The notes under the pieces: generated by a model | Database searches by the model: none | The model's input: the letters and a program-made list of their open reading frames with translations, nothing else | Told to the model about the DNA's origin: nothing | Program-made: the position numbers and the translations under genes | NCBI GenBank assembly: GCA_015501605.1 | Contig: JADNRZ010000015.1 | Location: forward strand, 434,001-498,000 | Length of the DNA stretch: 64,000 bases | Direction: 5' to 3' | Source of the DNA: Panaeolus papilionaceus | Lineage: Eukaryota; Basidiomycota; Agaricomycetes; Agaricales | Shown: piece after piece, positions 22,866 to 37,447 of the stretch | Position numbering within the stretch: the first letter of the stretch is position 1 | Layout of the letters: every line of letters starts with the position of its first letter

Positions 22866-25800
22866 CCGCCCTCCTCCGTCGAGTTTTGTTATGCCCCCCC
22901 ATCATTTATCCACATCTCAGCAACATCGCAGCGACCCATCGATGTACCCATTGCTGCTGCGTCGGGCCCACACATCCCTTTTCCGATGTGTGTGTAATGT
23001 CCTTGCTTTATTAGATGCCCCGCGCAATATGCGCCTCATTTCGACGCCTCGCCTTCCTTGCATCTATTTTGATCCCCGTCTCGACTCTCGGATCCTGAGT
23101 CGTTGATCATCCATCCAGTCATCCCTCGACGTTCCTGCTTCCTTTTCCTCCCTTGTCTACCCCCATACCAAAAAAAAGACGGGATCCGCTTCCATCCCAC
23201 CCCTCTGCCTCGCATCCCATCACTTCCGTATCTCTTTCCTATTTTTAACCACCTCCCCGAGTTTGGGTTGGGTGTTAATTATAAAAAGCCAAATCTATGC
23301 GGTCCGCCGAGGGATCTTCATCTCCGAGGACTTTGTTTCATTGAGGGAGATGGGCTTTGAGTTATAGATACTCGTTGGATGGGCGGAGGTGATATTGATG
23401 TTGATGGAGGAGGGGTATCGATATCTTTAGAAGGGCGATGCGATGAGCTGGCATAGTCAATTCTAAACTCGACTTTCAGAGTTTTGCTTTGGATTTTGGG
23501 TGATTGCCTTGGACATTCCTCGTCCTCTCTCCTCCTTCACCCGCTCTTCCTATCCCTCCCATGCCTTCTCCTGTCGTCATCCCTCCGCCGCCGCCGACCC
23601 ATCAAACCGCTCCCGCACCCCACCTCTTACTTGAGCTCATATCACGTAACGACATGCGGAGGTGGCGCCTTCCCTTCCCTTCGACGCGACTTGAGTTCAG
23701 ACTCCGAGGCTAACCGTATTCAGCGCACCCGACCGCCACTGCATCGACTTCACCTCTGGACGGACTTGGCAAATTCAACAAGACGGGCTCCATGGTGTTT
23801 CGTTTATCATTTGCCGAGACGAGACGAGGAAACGATGCGAGAAGGGAAGGAGGGTGGTTAAGCGAGCGAGCGAGGGAGAGTGGAGTGGAGCGATCCAGGA
23901 AGTCAGTTGATTAACATCGACTTTACTTTGGATGGAGATGGAGTTGTGGAGCTCAGGGTGCATGAAGCCTGAAAAGGTTTTTGGTACCTGCTGGATTGTA
24001 TGATCGTCGTCTTCGCGGATACAGACGTGGTAGATGGCACCTTTCGATTATTTGCTTGACTTTTTTTCGATTATTTGACTTTGACTTTCGCATCGTACTC
24101 TTCCACTTTTTCTGCATAGTTAATAGTATAGCAACACCCCACACACACACATTTTGCATTCGTACTTTCAACACCCACCCACCCATCTGATTGTTTCATT
24201 GTATGTATAGACTACCCCATCCCAGCACCATTCATGAGTATTAGTTACAGTTTATAGTTAGTTAGTGTGTATGTTTAGAGATCAATTTGCAAGTTTTTTT
24301 TTTTTTTCAAGTTCTTTGTGGTCTGGTTCTGAAAATTCAGGCCTCAGCGTCAGTATTATGATAAGAGGTGACTACAGATATGCGCGGTGGTCAGTCATCT
24401 CGAAAGAACATACCATATCACGTCATGTCATATCAAGCAAGCCCAGTGCCCCATGCACAACCACCTTGATGATCGTTGAACGTTTTGATACCTTTTTTCG
24501 AGAGTTGATTTAGATCGAAACGCTAGCTAGCGCTCGTTCGTTCGTTATTGTTAGACGAAACCCCACAAGTTCTGGTTCTGATGATCAGCATTGCATTGCA
24601 TTGCACAGGTATGAGTAACCTCGACCTCGACTCATAGTGAATCATTCAATTATGCGTGCATGCTACACAGCTATATGTATCACCCCGCTAACCCTTCGAT
24701 CCCATTCTACGACATTCCATCATGACATACATATCTCACTCAACCCACAACGACATTCACGATCAATATGATTCACCTCACTAACCCCATCCCCCCTCAT
24801 CTCACCCTGTCGTCTCATCTCCGCCACCCCCGCTCTCGTCCTCATCCCCATGCCATGCCCATTTCAGTTTCAGTTTCAGTTTTCAGGACACACTCTCATT
24901 TAGATTCCCTCACACCCTCCCATCACCACCACTGCCTCACGCTCAGACTCGAATGATCACTCCCACCCCGGCATGACAGGACAGCTTAAATTCCCCCTTT
25001 TGCGCCTCTGGCATGCATCATCTCACAGGCAGACACGGTGCATCATATCATTATCTACTTACACTCGTGCTACGCACCCTGTTCGTAACCCGCAAATACC
25101 CTTATCAGCCGGCGGGAATACACGATATCATCATGACATGGGGTGTACGGGTGTGGGTGTGAGACTCGTGATATCGAGCTGATTTGGTAGGTATCTGGGC
25201 GAAGGATGGGCGAAGAAGGGTGGGGTGAGAGATGAGTTCACGCGTTTTCGTCATCTGAGGTGTTCACTGTTGAATCGAGAGACTCGACGGCAAGGGTTTT
25301 AATTTACTCATGGTATGGTACAATGGTATTGAGGCCTTGAGGAGAACATACTTGCGCCCTTCGAGGATCGTTACGAGCACCAGGCAAAGCTAAGCTAAGC
25401 GCTACTAGACACGACGTTTCGACAAGAGTACAGTGTCGATCCTTCGAAAGAATCAAACCAACCGTGTCTGCACTTGCATTTATAAACATCAACTCTTCTT
25501 CTTCCGACATCACATACCACCGGCTCCGAATCACCATTCGTCAACACCAGCCTCGGGAAATGGGAAATGGGAAAGTAGATTCGAATACACGACTACTATA
25601 CATATCATCACGTTCCCAACACTCCATCACCTCGAAGCTCCAACACTCCCTCGATCGAAGTCGCCGCCGTGTTCTACTAATTTCTCAGTGACGCGGAAGA
25701 CATTGATATCGTTCGTTTCCCACTCCCACTCCTCAGATAGAAAAACGTCGGTAACCATCGTATGAAGGTCTATATATGGTGTCTTCGGACACATCTTATC

Positions 25801-28800
25801 TCTGCTTTATGGGTTTTCGAGCATCAGTGAGTGTTCGATGCGACTGATTCGGACAGGACTCGTGGTATCTTCCGCAGCGCTAGCGATTGAGTCTATGTTT
25901 GAATAGTGAGACTGAGCTCAGTTAATCAGAAGAGGACGAAGGACCTGCGAGTCGGTTTCGCGCTCAGATAAAATGACATACATACCGACGATTAAATACG
26001 ACTCTCTCGCAACATCCCTGACGAGTGATAGGCACCTGACCAGCCTCAGTGACCAACAACTAATACCAAGCCTTCCCTTCCCTTCATCAACTTCAACGCC
26101 CATCGTGACCCCCGTCCCCTCCTTTCAGGTCCGAATCTGAGTCGGAAGCCATGTCCGATGTTTACAGGTCAGGTAGGTCACGACTCAGGGTTCGACGGAG
26201 ATCTGAACCTCACAGTTTCCCGTTCCATGTCCAATCGTATCGGTCACGGTCAGGTCCAGGGGTGGGTGAGCATGGATGACGATGGTGGGTACAGATCTGT
26301 AGAGCGGGAAGAAGACAGTGAGGTCCAACGTCGTCTACTTGCATCCACTAATAGTCAAGCGAATATGAATGCCGTGTCGTTCAAGCCTATCTAATAAAGC
26401 CTCAAACACACCTCAAACCTACATCAATATAATGTCAATCGGTCATCAAAAAAACCAAAATTCACTCAGCTCACGTTGTATAGTACCCATACTCACAGGT
26501 GAGAACAACCTATCTCTGATTTTTCGGGAAAAACCACACGCAAAGGACACGCAAAAAAGCCATGTGTGCGAGTCAAAGGAACGACAACCCACAATCGAGT
26601 CAAGGCTCAGATTGAGAATTCTAGTTGGACACGGGAGAGAAATTACAAGTCAAGTCCAGTCAGGGCATCGGCCATGCACCCCCAGCCGAGCCTCGTTGCC
26701 GCAAGCGCTCATCACGCCGGCGGCAACGAGGTGCGGCTTCGCAGATTCGCGGGTAAGCCCCTTTTTTCGTTAGGTTTTCCTGTGAGTTATTATCGCCCAT
26801 AACTTTCGTATGGACTTGAATCTCAGCTATGGGTCAGATCTGAGGTGGACTGGAAGAAGTGTGTGATGACTGTATGATGGGTACGGTGGAGGTAATAGCA
26901 CGACCGCCGTTCGTGTTAACGTTCGAGCTGGTGGTGTGATATTGATATCGATATTAGTCTAACATAACATAATGCGGGGATAAGAAACCAAACCGTGATT
27001 TCCTGGGGGTGGCGAGGACAGTGTATGAATGGGTGAGTGCCAACGAGCGAGCCTGAGTACTGGTGAGGCGGGAAGAGGAAGTGAGAGTTCTCGATTGGGA
27101 GATAGGGGTTCGAAGGTGGGAGGACTCGAATAACGTGTGTTCCACGTTCGGTGGTTTGCCGGAGGGAGCTGAGGCAATATCTACATCATGCACTGTACTC
27201 GTTCACCCACTCGTTCACTCACTCGTTCAAGAGACAAAGCATGATTGAGAATCAAGTGGGACATCGCTCTAGGTATGGCGAGGCCATAACCATACCCAGC
27301 TAGGCCCTCCGCCAACTCGCAGAATCCAATGCGAATGAGATTCATAGCCGGGCTCAAAGAAGCCATTTTTAACATCGGGCGTATCAAGCTGAAACCCAGC
27401 GTCGAAAGGAATCCGTAGTATTATTCATTATTACTATGGGTGTAAAGTATTAGTATTATAACGCTCGATGGAGACACCAGTTTCTAGTTCCTCCTCTACG
27501 CTACTTAGCTTTGCTGAGCTCCGAGTCGCCAAGCAAGCAAGGGCACAAAAATGGCCCATGGACTGAAAAGTGCTTGTTTAATTCCCTCGAGAACGCACCC
27601 TTGACGTGTGTCTAATGGAATCATGAAATCATGCTAGCAGTTTGCTGGCAATACAGTGCTCACTGTGCGGATCGAACCGAGCTAAGGAAGTAAGTGATGC
27701 TGCAATAGAGCGGACATCGAGCATGGGTATTGGAGTGTGAGATCTAACTCGAACGTGGTGGCATGGGACACCTATTAGAAACAGCTCCCTCGCGTATATT
27801 GCGAGTGGGTGGGTGAGATTCGGCGCTCGAGTGTGTGGAGCGATCATGATCAGGCCGAGGGACCACCTACTTCTACATACTTTACCTGAACACAGGCACC
27901 AGGTGGCCTTGGGATAACGGTAAATCAATACCTTCGTTTATTACCGATGCATAAACAACCGCACACCATTATGTCATTGACACCCTCGGCGGAGTAAGGA
28001 CTAAACGTCCAGACAGATTTTTTGACATCTTGAAGTTGTTTGACGTCTCTTTTGGCTTTGATTTAGTTTTTTGCAGTAGCTACGTGCCGGTCGGAGACCA
28101 TTTATGTATCAGACTGGTGCTTCAGCCGCTTTGATACCGTGGAGATGACAGTCATTTATATTGGTCTGCCCAGGTGGGAAAAGAAAGAATTGAGAAGAGA
28201 TGGAAAGAATGGGGTACAGAATTCAGCCAGCTGGCATGGTATCATCACCTGTGTGAATGAATGACCTGAACTGCAGTGTAACTGTAACTACAATCGTTGT
28301 AGTCATTTCTGGGAAGTGGGGCTACTTCTGCAGTTGAAAGATGATGCGAAATAGGATACGTTATCTCATGTTATGTTATGTGCTTGACTGCAGTTGAGTT
28401 GCTTCAGAAATGAATGAATGAAAACCCTGTCGGACTGAAGCTTTGAATTGTTCACGAGGTCGAGATTTATATTAATGCTCATAAGTTAAAGCTTATTCAT
28501 GATCAAACTGTCGACGCTCCCGGTTGACCATGACACTGGCAATACCCGTTCATGTCCATCTTGGGAAGCAAAAACGTTCTTCAAAGAACAAAGACCTCAT
28601 TCTTCAACTACACCACCGCAATCCGATCCGGAAGTGACGAAACGCTCGAATCAATCATATCATTTTACTCATTCGAACTTAGCGCACTTGGATAGTCGCG
28701 ATATCTGTTATTTCCTTCACACCAGACATCACAAGACTGCTACCGTCGTCGAGGTCAAGATCAGGCTCAATCCCTTCACAAACCCTCGCCTCACACTCCC

Positions 28801-31800
28801 ACTGATGCCACAACTCTCCGCCGATAAGATGATTGATTCCCCCGAGGTTATTGCCCATTCCAAGTAATTTCAGGCCCTTAATCTGAGGCGCACTCTCACC
28901 TCGTGCGGGGGATCGCACCCAGTTATAGTTGCTATCATGATTCGGTGCTGATATGTCACTTTCAATGACACCCTTGGAGGTCAGGGACGCAGGGAGGTGA
29001 GACACCGCTTGTCGTTTGACATCTGCAGAACATGAGGCTCTTAAGGGTCTTTAATACAGTGTGATTCCCGGATGGTGGGACTTATCGCAGATGGTTGTCT
29101 TCGAATTGGTGAACGGTATGGATGAGATCGACGGGGTGAAGGCGGCCGATTCAGGTTGTACATACATATGTACTACAACAAAATTGAACCCCAACACGTT
29201 CAAGGGCTCGGGTGGTTCTTCAATGTTCTAAGTTTTATCAACGACGTAAATATCTCATCCCATGTGAATCGAATAAAACATAGTCCCCTTCTTCGAAGCG
29301 CGCCTCAAAACCATTCGGCAGTGCTAGGCCATCCGAAGACAAGAAGCTCATTCATCTACTTATCTCATCAGACAATCCATTCATCTCCCAAATTCCGCTT
29401 CGATGTGCTGCCGCTTTCTTTATTCAAGCAATATGAACAGCGGTGAGGCGACGATTGTAATGTAGATAATGAATTACGAAGGTGCATCTTTATCTTCCTC
29501 TTCCGAGTCTTATCTTGGACTTCTCTTCAGACTCTTGTGCTTTGTCGATGTCACCGAACCTTCCTTGTCAGTCGGGACTCGGCTCCAATCGATTCAAATT
29601 CGATTGCTACATAGTATTGCGTGACCTAGAGGTTTATACATCGAAGCAAAGAATCGGCCTAGTTGCCTTCGGATGGCGAAACCGCAAAGGTACGCACCCA
29701 ATTCAAATCATGTTATCCATCAGCGGCGAATTTAACCCTGACAGCAGAAAAAGATAGATAGAGCTAAAGAGCCACTCCATCTCAGCGCACGGTAGCAATG
29801 CCAATCTGGACAAGATCCTCATTGTGCAAATGAATGTCTTTTGAATGTTATGCAGATAGGGGCTCTCGAACGGCTGACTCGCTTTGGTGGCTTTGCAGCT
29901 CGGAGTCGAAGCCATCCGCGGTTCTCGGTGTATGCAATCCCTTCAGAGGGCATGACATCGTATTACATGAATGTATCTTTTGCAATCCGTTTACCAGATC
30001 TTGAGGATCACCACTACAGGTGGAGGTGTCGCTAATCAAGTCACCTGGCCATGTCGTACTCCCGACCTGGGTTATGGGATCTCGTATCAAGAATCAACAA
30101 AAACCACCGATGTCAATTGGCTATCAAGACTCATAAGGTCTACTTGTCTGTTTAGAGGTCAAATCGTCCTGCGATGTCTAATTTCAGAGCGTCGTTGTGG
30201 CCACCTCAGAAGGCTCACATGATGGCACATGGAATTCATTGCCAGATAAGGGTCTCCACGACGTACTGGCGCCACCACTGTTGCGATGTCCATGGATCAC
30301 CTTTGGGATAATTCCAGTTGCATATTCAACAGCTTCAAATGACCGCATCGGTATAATCATGGGAATCACGTTACATTAAGGTATGTCATTTCCGGCAACT
30401 TCGAACGAACGAACGTGGCGCGACTTCTGAATGGAAACGCGTGCTTAGACTTGTTCCTGATTCAGCTGAACGGTAACTGGTAAGCTAAGCTTTAACTTCG
30501 TGCTCGATCAGTGATTTTCTTCTTCGAATGGCGCGGCAATATTGCAAACGAAAGCTCCTGCATTGCGACATGACGAATCGACGACCGCACATGCCCCCAA
30601 GCTCTCGGCGCGGATACTTCTTGCAATACGAAATGATTGTCTATTTAGGGGCTGCTACTCCTCTCGAGCATGGTAGGGTGGGGTACGATGCCTTCTGTAT
30701 CACAACCTCAATCTCAAGATTTAACAAGCAATAGTGTAGTTATGGAGTATGTCTGACACCTGTCAGTTGCAAATCAACGATACCGATCCCCAATGTCAAC
30801 GTGGTAGGCAGGAGTTTGGGGTAGCGAAGGAGAACAAGATACCCATCTATTTGTTCGGAGTGTGATTGCGGCATGGAGTATTGAAAGCTCCAATGAGGTC
30901 AAGTTACGTCAGTCAGGGAGCCTATCAAAGGGCACAATGGAGCGGAATATAAGCAATAGACTAAAAAGAGCCTTTTAAGTTCACTTCGCTGACTCCAGAA
31001 CCGTCATAACCGTCTATTCCCGACCTAATGCTCCACTGCTTTGATAGCAACTTGCTTGGAGCATTTCCAGATTCAGAGTTATACTTAGTCAGTCCATCTA
31101 GATAGTACGATGATTTCATTTCTCAGAAGGAGTCGCTGGACAGAAATCCAACTACGCATGGTCTGATATTGTTTTATCGTATGTAGAAGCCTAGTGACCA
31201 CCGCAGCTCTCGAAGCTATATGCCGGAATATTTTCTTGAGCTTGAGTGGTTTTGATAGGGGTACGCGCCAATTGCAACCTGCAAGGCTACACCACTGGGT
31301 CTTATTTAAATGCCTCTGGCCCTGAACAATGATGCGCCCGATCGTGCGCTAAGTCCTAAGCGCCGAGAGTATTGTAGCGCCTGATGCATCTACTTACTAT
31401 ATATCCCGCCAACAAGTTCGTAACATAATTATATAAACGTTACACAAGGAATGCTAAGTCATCCACTGCAAGTCCTGTCTCTACGAAGAGTATGCACCCA
31501 ACTAAGAAATGGGCGTTAGCGTTTGCATCCTTTCTCAGTATTGTGGGGTCGTGGGCTACCACAGCCTCAAAAGAGAGAGTCGAGTTGTTCTCAGAAACGA
31601 TGACCCTCGCCAGTCCTTTCTGCGGATCCACGAGGTCTATTGCGGCCTCCTGTCGTCCTAATGGAAACTCCATGCCAGGATGATCCAATCCAGGGATTGT
31701 CCTTTGGTTCGCATGTGTTGCATGATTTGCCGGAAATCGATGATTTAAAAAGGGTTGAATTCGTATCTTAGTGACCGAAAATCAGTCATGTTTGGTTGCT

Positions 31801-33720
31801 CGAGGTGATCGACCAACATGCGCCTGACCTGCTTTTGGGCTTGGACGCCATACTGCGCGAGAACTACTTGCAGTATTGTCAAGCAAAATATTGAAAATCT
31901 GACATCGACTCCGGACCATGATTCTAAAGTGACATGTATATAGCCGTCAGTTTAGTTATCATGGTCCATGTGGTGCAGATGACATTACCGCTTCCAGCTG
32001 CATGTTGCCAGACGAAAACATCGCGTCTATTTGGAAGTTTCTCGGTCCTGGCATACTTAGTCTTGGCTTCGGATAGGACCCTCCTCACCAAGGTTCCGTG
32101 GCATTCCGGCTGTTTGGGCCTGCTGTGTATAATCGGAGTTAAGCGCCCATCAGGCACATGACACTTCTGATGCTGTAAGAGGAGTACTTGTTGAACCTCT
32201 TTGAGCAGCTCCTTCACTCTCAGATTCATGTATGCGTGTAAGGTTGGGGAAGATCCTGTTTCATGATAATAATCGGCTTATCAGTAAAAGAGATGGACAA
32301 AGCCAAACAAAGCCTGTCATACCCAGCCTTGGTAGTGAGTGTAAGCGAACGGGGCACACAACTTGCAGATCCGCGGGTGGTGTCTTGCTACGTATACACC
32401 GTATCTAGATCTCACATGGGACAATTTTATGTTTCTATCAGTTGGCTACCCGTTTCGCACAGCGTACGTTCGAAGTATAGCGAAAGTACTGCGTAAACAG
32501 CGAAACGGGGTTATCAAGAATAGTCTGCAGCACTTCCAACACGACGGGCCCACTCGTTGAATCACATCTGCTTCTTCATATTTTAGATAGATGCCATACA
32601 ACCGGTATATAGCTGAACGAATCCAGCCGGTGATCATGAGAAGATAATTCTGTGTCTCGTCATCACGGCTTTAAATAACACTCGGGGGATAAATTAGGTA
32701 CTGCACCGCACTTAATTACACGTGGGGATTACCAGGACGAGGGTAATTAGACTCAAATGTGGACTAACTTTCGCAGATGGAGTGGCTGTTTTCGACCTAA
32801 CCGCAGCTGATTTCAAAAATATGGACCGAGTAGACCCTCAACTGACCGACCTGACGTTAAACACATTTTCTTCAACACGACGTTCAGCATATGGATTTTT
32901 TGACAGGTGGTTTGACATTTTATCTGGAAATGAATTAGCAGTGTGAACGGCGTTGTATAGCAACTGGAAATGAAGAAGGCCAACAACCAACGCTTTCCTG
33001 GAACTCGCTAACACTTGGCACGTCCGAAGCAGAGCGACGCGCTCGGCTTCGTCGTTCTCGTGAGTTTCATTTGCTTTAACCGAACACCTAATAACCTCCA
33101 TCCTCGATGATGGCGTGTCACTTCAGATATGCGAAAGCGATATAGAATGTCCTATAAACGATGATGTGATGTGTGGTATACGGGGTGACAGCGGATAGTA
33201 GTTGTACCACATCTCAGGCTCCTCACATCCACTCCAGCGGTTGGGGAACAACCTTCCGCTAAAATTACGAGAAAGAAGCAAGGACATCGTTTACTGGGTG
33301 AGGCCGAGGAGAAGCGAGAACACCCTAATATAGCTGGTCTATTTCGTCGCGCCTTGACATATCCGCCAGATAGGTGCATTGAATGATGTCTGGGTAACTG
33401 AGGTTACCTAGCATGAGAAACGGACAACTCCACCCTCCAGTCGCCAACGTCTTCATTCTAGCTACAGCGACGCCCCTTATACCAGCGATACTACCTCCAA
33501 AGCGATGCGATGGAGCAAACGGAGCTGCAGTATGGCGGCTATATTCGAGACCAAGGCTTGAAGTTGGTTTTGATCCTCGGTCTCAACAAAGCCTGAATGA
33601 GATTTATGCTTTCGAAACAGGAACGCGAGGTTATTCTAGAGAAGGCGTCATCCAGGACCGTCTATATTGGGCCGGGGTGTCAATACACTCCGCAGATGAT
33701 CGGGTGCACATTGAGAAGCC
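22866..33720. other. gene-poor region, right part
   Basis: About 10.9 kb downstream of the small gene, with no gene I can support. 22866-24300 is pyrimidine-rich on the plus strand and may include a long 3' transcript end; a T run lies at 24295-24308. Frames on both strands at 28.5-33.7 kb reach about 60-122 codons but have no recognisable domain and do not chain through convincing introns. They may be relics of genes or elements too decayed to read. Confidence 0.5.
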
Positions 33721-35400
33721 CTAATTTTGTGGCTCTCTGGTAGGGACGAGGCTGATGAAAAGATCTCCGAATAATGAGGCATCGGCTTCAAGGAACCGGT
33801 TGAAGTCATTCTGTTATTTATAGATTTAGATGAGAAATTATATGGAACAGCTACGACATACCTTTATTGGAGGGTATCTTTCTGCGAGATCTTTACATAG
33901 CTGTTTTAGAAGCACCTTCACTTCAAGTACTGCTATGATAATGAGAAGGGGTATCAAGACTGAGATAACACCACTCACCACTCTTAGCAGAGTCACCCTC
34001 CAATCGTCCTTCCTCGTCTATAATCGCAACCCAACATCTTCCAACGGCATCTAGAATGGTTTCTGACCAGTACGGTATACGCGGCGTGCATACCTCACTG
34101 ATGGTGCAAAGAACATTGATAGCTGAATGCTGCATCTCTCTGTCGGGTTCTACAAGCGGACGGGGTTTCAATGCATAAGCCAGCTGGGGCACCAAGGCCT
34201 GATAGAAAATCAGTTCTAAAAGCTCGTCGATGTTCCAAACGGCAAAGATACCTGGAGAAAGCGGGTGGTGCCAATTCCTAAAGCCCGCATCACGATAGGG
34301 ATCGAATCAAAAGTAGCACGAACTATGTTCGGCTTGTCTTCAGAGTACATCCATACACCAGAAATGATTCCCTCCCCGAGGAGGCTTGATAGCTCATCAA
34401 AGCGCCGTGAGGAGGGTTGTGAAGGGGTGTCGATGGTGGTGCTGACAATCAGTGTAACAGAAGTGGTAATCGCATGGCGGACTAGATCGGGACTCATTGA
34501 ATTATCCAAATGTGAAAGACAGCTTCCTAGAGACTTGTGTCCGTGTCAGCGACAAAACCGTGCATCAGTGTTGTATCGTACCGTTCGCAGAAGGCCATCA
34601 ATGCCTGTCCTTTGGAATAAATTTTCGGGTACGTTGGCCAGCGTCTCTGATACCAGCAAAACTCCCCGCAATTTATAATTCACCTCATAATCGTCTAAGA
34701 ACGCCATGGTAGGTGGGACGAGCAAATGCCATAGATCTTCATACCAATCAGTCTGAGACCAGAGTCATGAGAACCGTTTCAGCAAACTACCAGAGAACAA
34801 CCACACCTTGATGGACCTCAAACACCAAAGAACCACTTTATCGACACCTAGGTATTTCTTCCACGTCTGAGCCTCAAAATAGTCTTGCATGGCCAGAGGG
34901 TCGTTGGGAACTATAGCCACCTTCCGCCCTGTCGATGGATTTATATGTGGATGAGCACTGGACTTAAATATGGGTTTCAAATTTTGCACAAGGACTTGTA
35001 AAACAAGCTTCTTTGAAGGGGGAAACAATGCAGGTAAAGCTAGGATATCTGCAAGTAATGAGCCTTCCTTAAATTGGGTAGGGGAATCATCGGACCATTC
35101 ACCTTTGGCAATGCGATTAGAGTTGTCTGTCCTCCACGGCTCCCATTCTGCTTGGTCAAATCCGGCCTCGGCTGAGTAGCTTAACCCAAAGGGTGCCACA
35201 GCAGACACCAAGTCTCCTCGTTCCAGATCAGTCATATTTTCAGTGTCTAGTGCCAAGGTTCGCACTTCTTCGAGCACATCGGAGACTTTAGCCTTCCATT
35301 GATCAAGTGAAGCAAGATCAACCTCTGAAGTTCCATTTACGCGCGTAAAATCAGTTGGTACTCGAAGATTCTCCAAGACATTTTTGAGATTTGTTGACAT
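33721..35400 (-). CDS. tti2: TTI2-like protein (Tel2-interacting, TTT complex)
   Basis: Likely the Tti2 subunit of the Tel2-Tti1-Tti2 co-chaperone that helps Hsp90 fold and assemble PIK-related kinases such as Tor, ATM and ATR. I read six exons: 35400-34807, 34752-34582, 34533-34252, 34198-33979, 33932-33862 and 33810-33721. All have GT-AG introns and consistent phase, giving about 475 residues. The diagnostic part is in exon 2: LVPPTMAFLDDYEVNYKLRG and on to a VPENLFQRTGIDGLL stretch, the central Tti2 signature. The surrounding sequence is helical (HEAT-like). The start is the ATG at 35400; there is no earlier in-frame ATG nearby. It is divergent from PAC1 with only 165 bases between the start codons, so the two share a promoter region. 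Confidence 0.85.
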
Positions 35401-35565
35401 TATTATCAAGAGTGTCGGTTTCAGTCAGGGTCGAGGTCAAGATCAAGACGCGTCAAGGAATGTTGAGATTTGTTTGTTGAATGCTGACAAATCATTGTCT
35501 GTTCTGGGCGCGAAGGTTGATGCTCGTCGTTCGCAACGACGACGACTGATTACTTCTTGCTTATC

Positions 35566-37447
35566 ATGACTACAACACTTTCAGATCGGCAAAAACATGA
35601 TATGTACGAACTTATGACTGTCTAGCAGACTTCCATCAGTCTGATATATTTCGCTTAGGCACAAAGCCATACTGGATTATCTCTATCATGGAGGTTTTAC
35701 GAAAACATATAACGAATTCAAAGCTGAGGAACCGACATTGGTGCGCGTCAGAATGGCTTGTCAGTTGCGTTGGAATGGCCGCTAATGATAGAGCGTCTCA
35801 CATATAGTCTGACTTCGTTCCTGACTCTTCATCAGCGGCAAGTGGAATTTTGGCCAAGAAATGGACGAGTTTGGTCCGATTGCAGAGAAAGGTGCGAACA
35901 CCTCTGGATAAATATGACATTATGAAATGACCATACCTTTCGCCCATAACTACCCCAGGTCGTTGACCTTGAATCGAAACTGAAGCAAGCTCAAGAAGAG
36001 CTAGCTAATGCAGGACCTGGCGTTGAAGGTTCAAAACGTTCCAACAAGGATTGGCTCCCATCTTCTGAAGCAAGACATGTCCTTCAAGGTCATCGTGACA
36101 AGATCAACGCTGTCAGCTTTCATCCGCAATACTCTGTTCTTGCATCTGCATCCGTAGACGCAACTGTGAAGATCTGGGACTGGGATTCAGGAGAATGCGA
36201 ACGAACGTTGAAAAGCCACACAAAGGCAGTATCAGATTGCCAGTATGATTCAACAGGAAAAGTATTGGGTACGTGTAATTTTTGTAGTTGCTCGGCTGAC
36301 ACTGCTAAAGACGCGTCTTGCCCTTGGCCTTTTTCTAGCAACCTGCTCAGACGATCTGTTCATCAAACTCTGGAATGTGCCTGATGACTATAAAAACTAT
36401 GCTACACTTCGCGGGCACGAGCACTCCATTTCAAACATAAATTTTATGCCTGGTGATAATCAGCTCATATCAGCGAGTCGGGATAACTCGGTGCGTGTTT
36501 GGGATGTCCAAACGAGGTAGGGATCAGTTGGCGCTATGCCCTTTGCAACACTGACAACATTACACCAGTCATTGTGTCAAGGTTTTGAAACCTCACGATG
36601 AATGGATTCGCTGTGCACTCCCAAGTATAGATGGAAGATTGTTGCTGACTTGTTCGGATGACCATGTGCGTTTGCAGCTCCTACAACGACGACTTTCTTC
36701 ACTCACAGTGTTTCTACCAGACCGCTCGTATCACCGACATGGAGACTGCCGCCCTTAAAATTGAGATGAGAGGCCACGACAATCGCATTGAATGCGTTTC
36801 TTTCATACCTGTCGCAGCCATTCCAGCCATCCGAGAACTTGTAGCAATGGTGAGCAATCAAACTCTCAGAATGAGTTCCAGCTAACATGTCAATCTTAGC
36901 CACCGACAGCTGCCACCTCAAAGATAGACGCTTTGGGTATTTCATTCGTCGTGACAGGCTCAAGGGACAAAACAATCAAGGTGTGGGATGCTCTGCGTGG
37001 GCAGTGTTTGTGGACTTTCGTGCGATTTTGTTTAGCATTCCGCGTTAGTTTTGTGCTTAAAGTCCTTCTAGGTTGGTCACGATGGTTGGGTGCAAGCTAT
37101 TACATTCCACCCCAGTGGAAAGTACCTTCTATCAGCAGCCGACGACCATACAATGCGTGTTTGGGATTTGAAGACGGGGAGATGCCTCAAGAAAAGTAGG
37201 TTCAAATATCCCCTTTCCACGCACTCTTTTAATATCGTTTTTGTAGTCGAGGCACACAGCCCGTTCGTGCAATGCATCGCTTGGGGGAGAACACCTCTCA
37301 CCCCCGAAGGTACCCAAGATCCAGATAAAATTATAAATGTCGTAGCCACCGGTGGTACAGATAAGGTTCACATTACCAGCTTTTTCTGTTCCGTTTCTCT
37401 TCGATACTGACACATATGCTCAGTTTGTTAAAATTTGGCGACCGTAA
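35566..37447 (+). CDS. pac1: PAC1/LIS1 (NudF), dynein regulator with LisH and WD repeats
   Basis: Orthologue of LIS1/PAC1/NudF, which binds the dynein motor and is needed for nuclear migration and spindle positioning. Eleven exons: 35566-35603, 35659-35740, 35808-35891, 35959-36268, 36339-36516, 36569-36665, 36721-36849, 36900-37019, 37072-37195, 37247-37365 and 37424-37447. All are in phase, giving 434 residues. Exons 1-2 join to [20 protein letters not shown], the LisH dimerisation motif (about residues 8-40). A coiled coil follows (about 65-90), then seven WD40 repeats with typical ends ([54 protein letters not shown]). LIS1 proteins are usually about 410-450 residues, so this is complete. 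The first donor (gtacga after GATAT) is easy to miss; reading through it gives an early stop. Confidence 0.95.

Noticed and set aside
28499..30380. Chain of short frames on both strands that might be a multi-exon gene
   Set aside because: I tried to join them through GT-AG introns and found no consistent phase or familiar motif.
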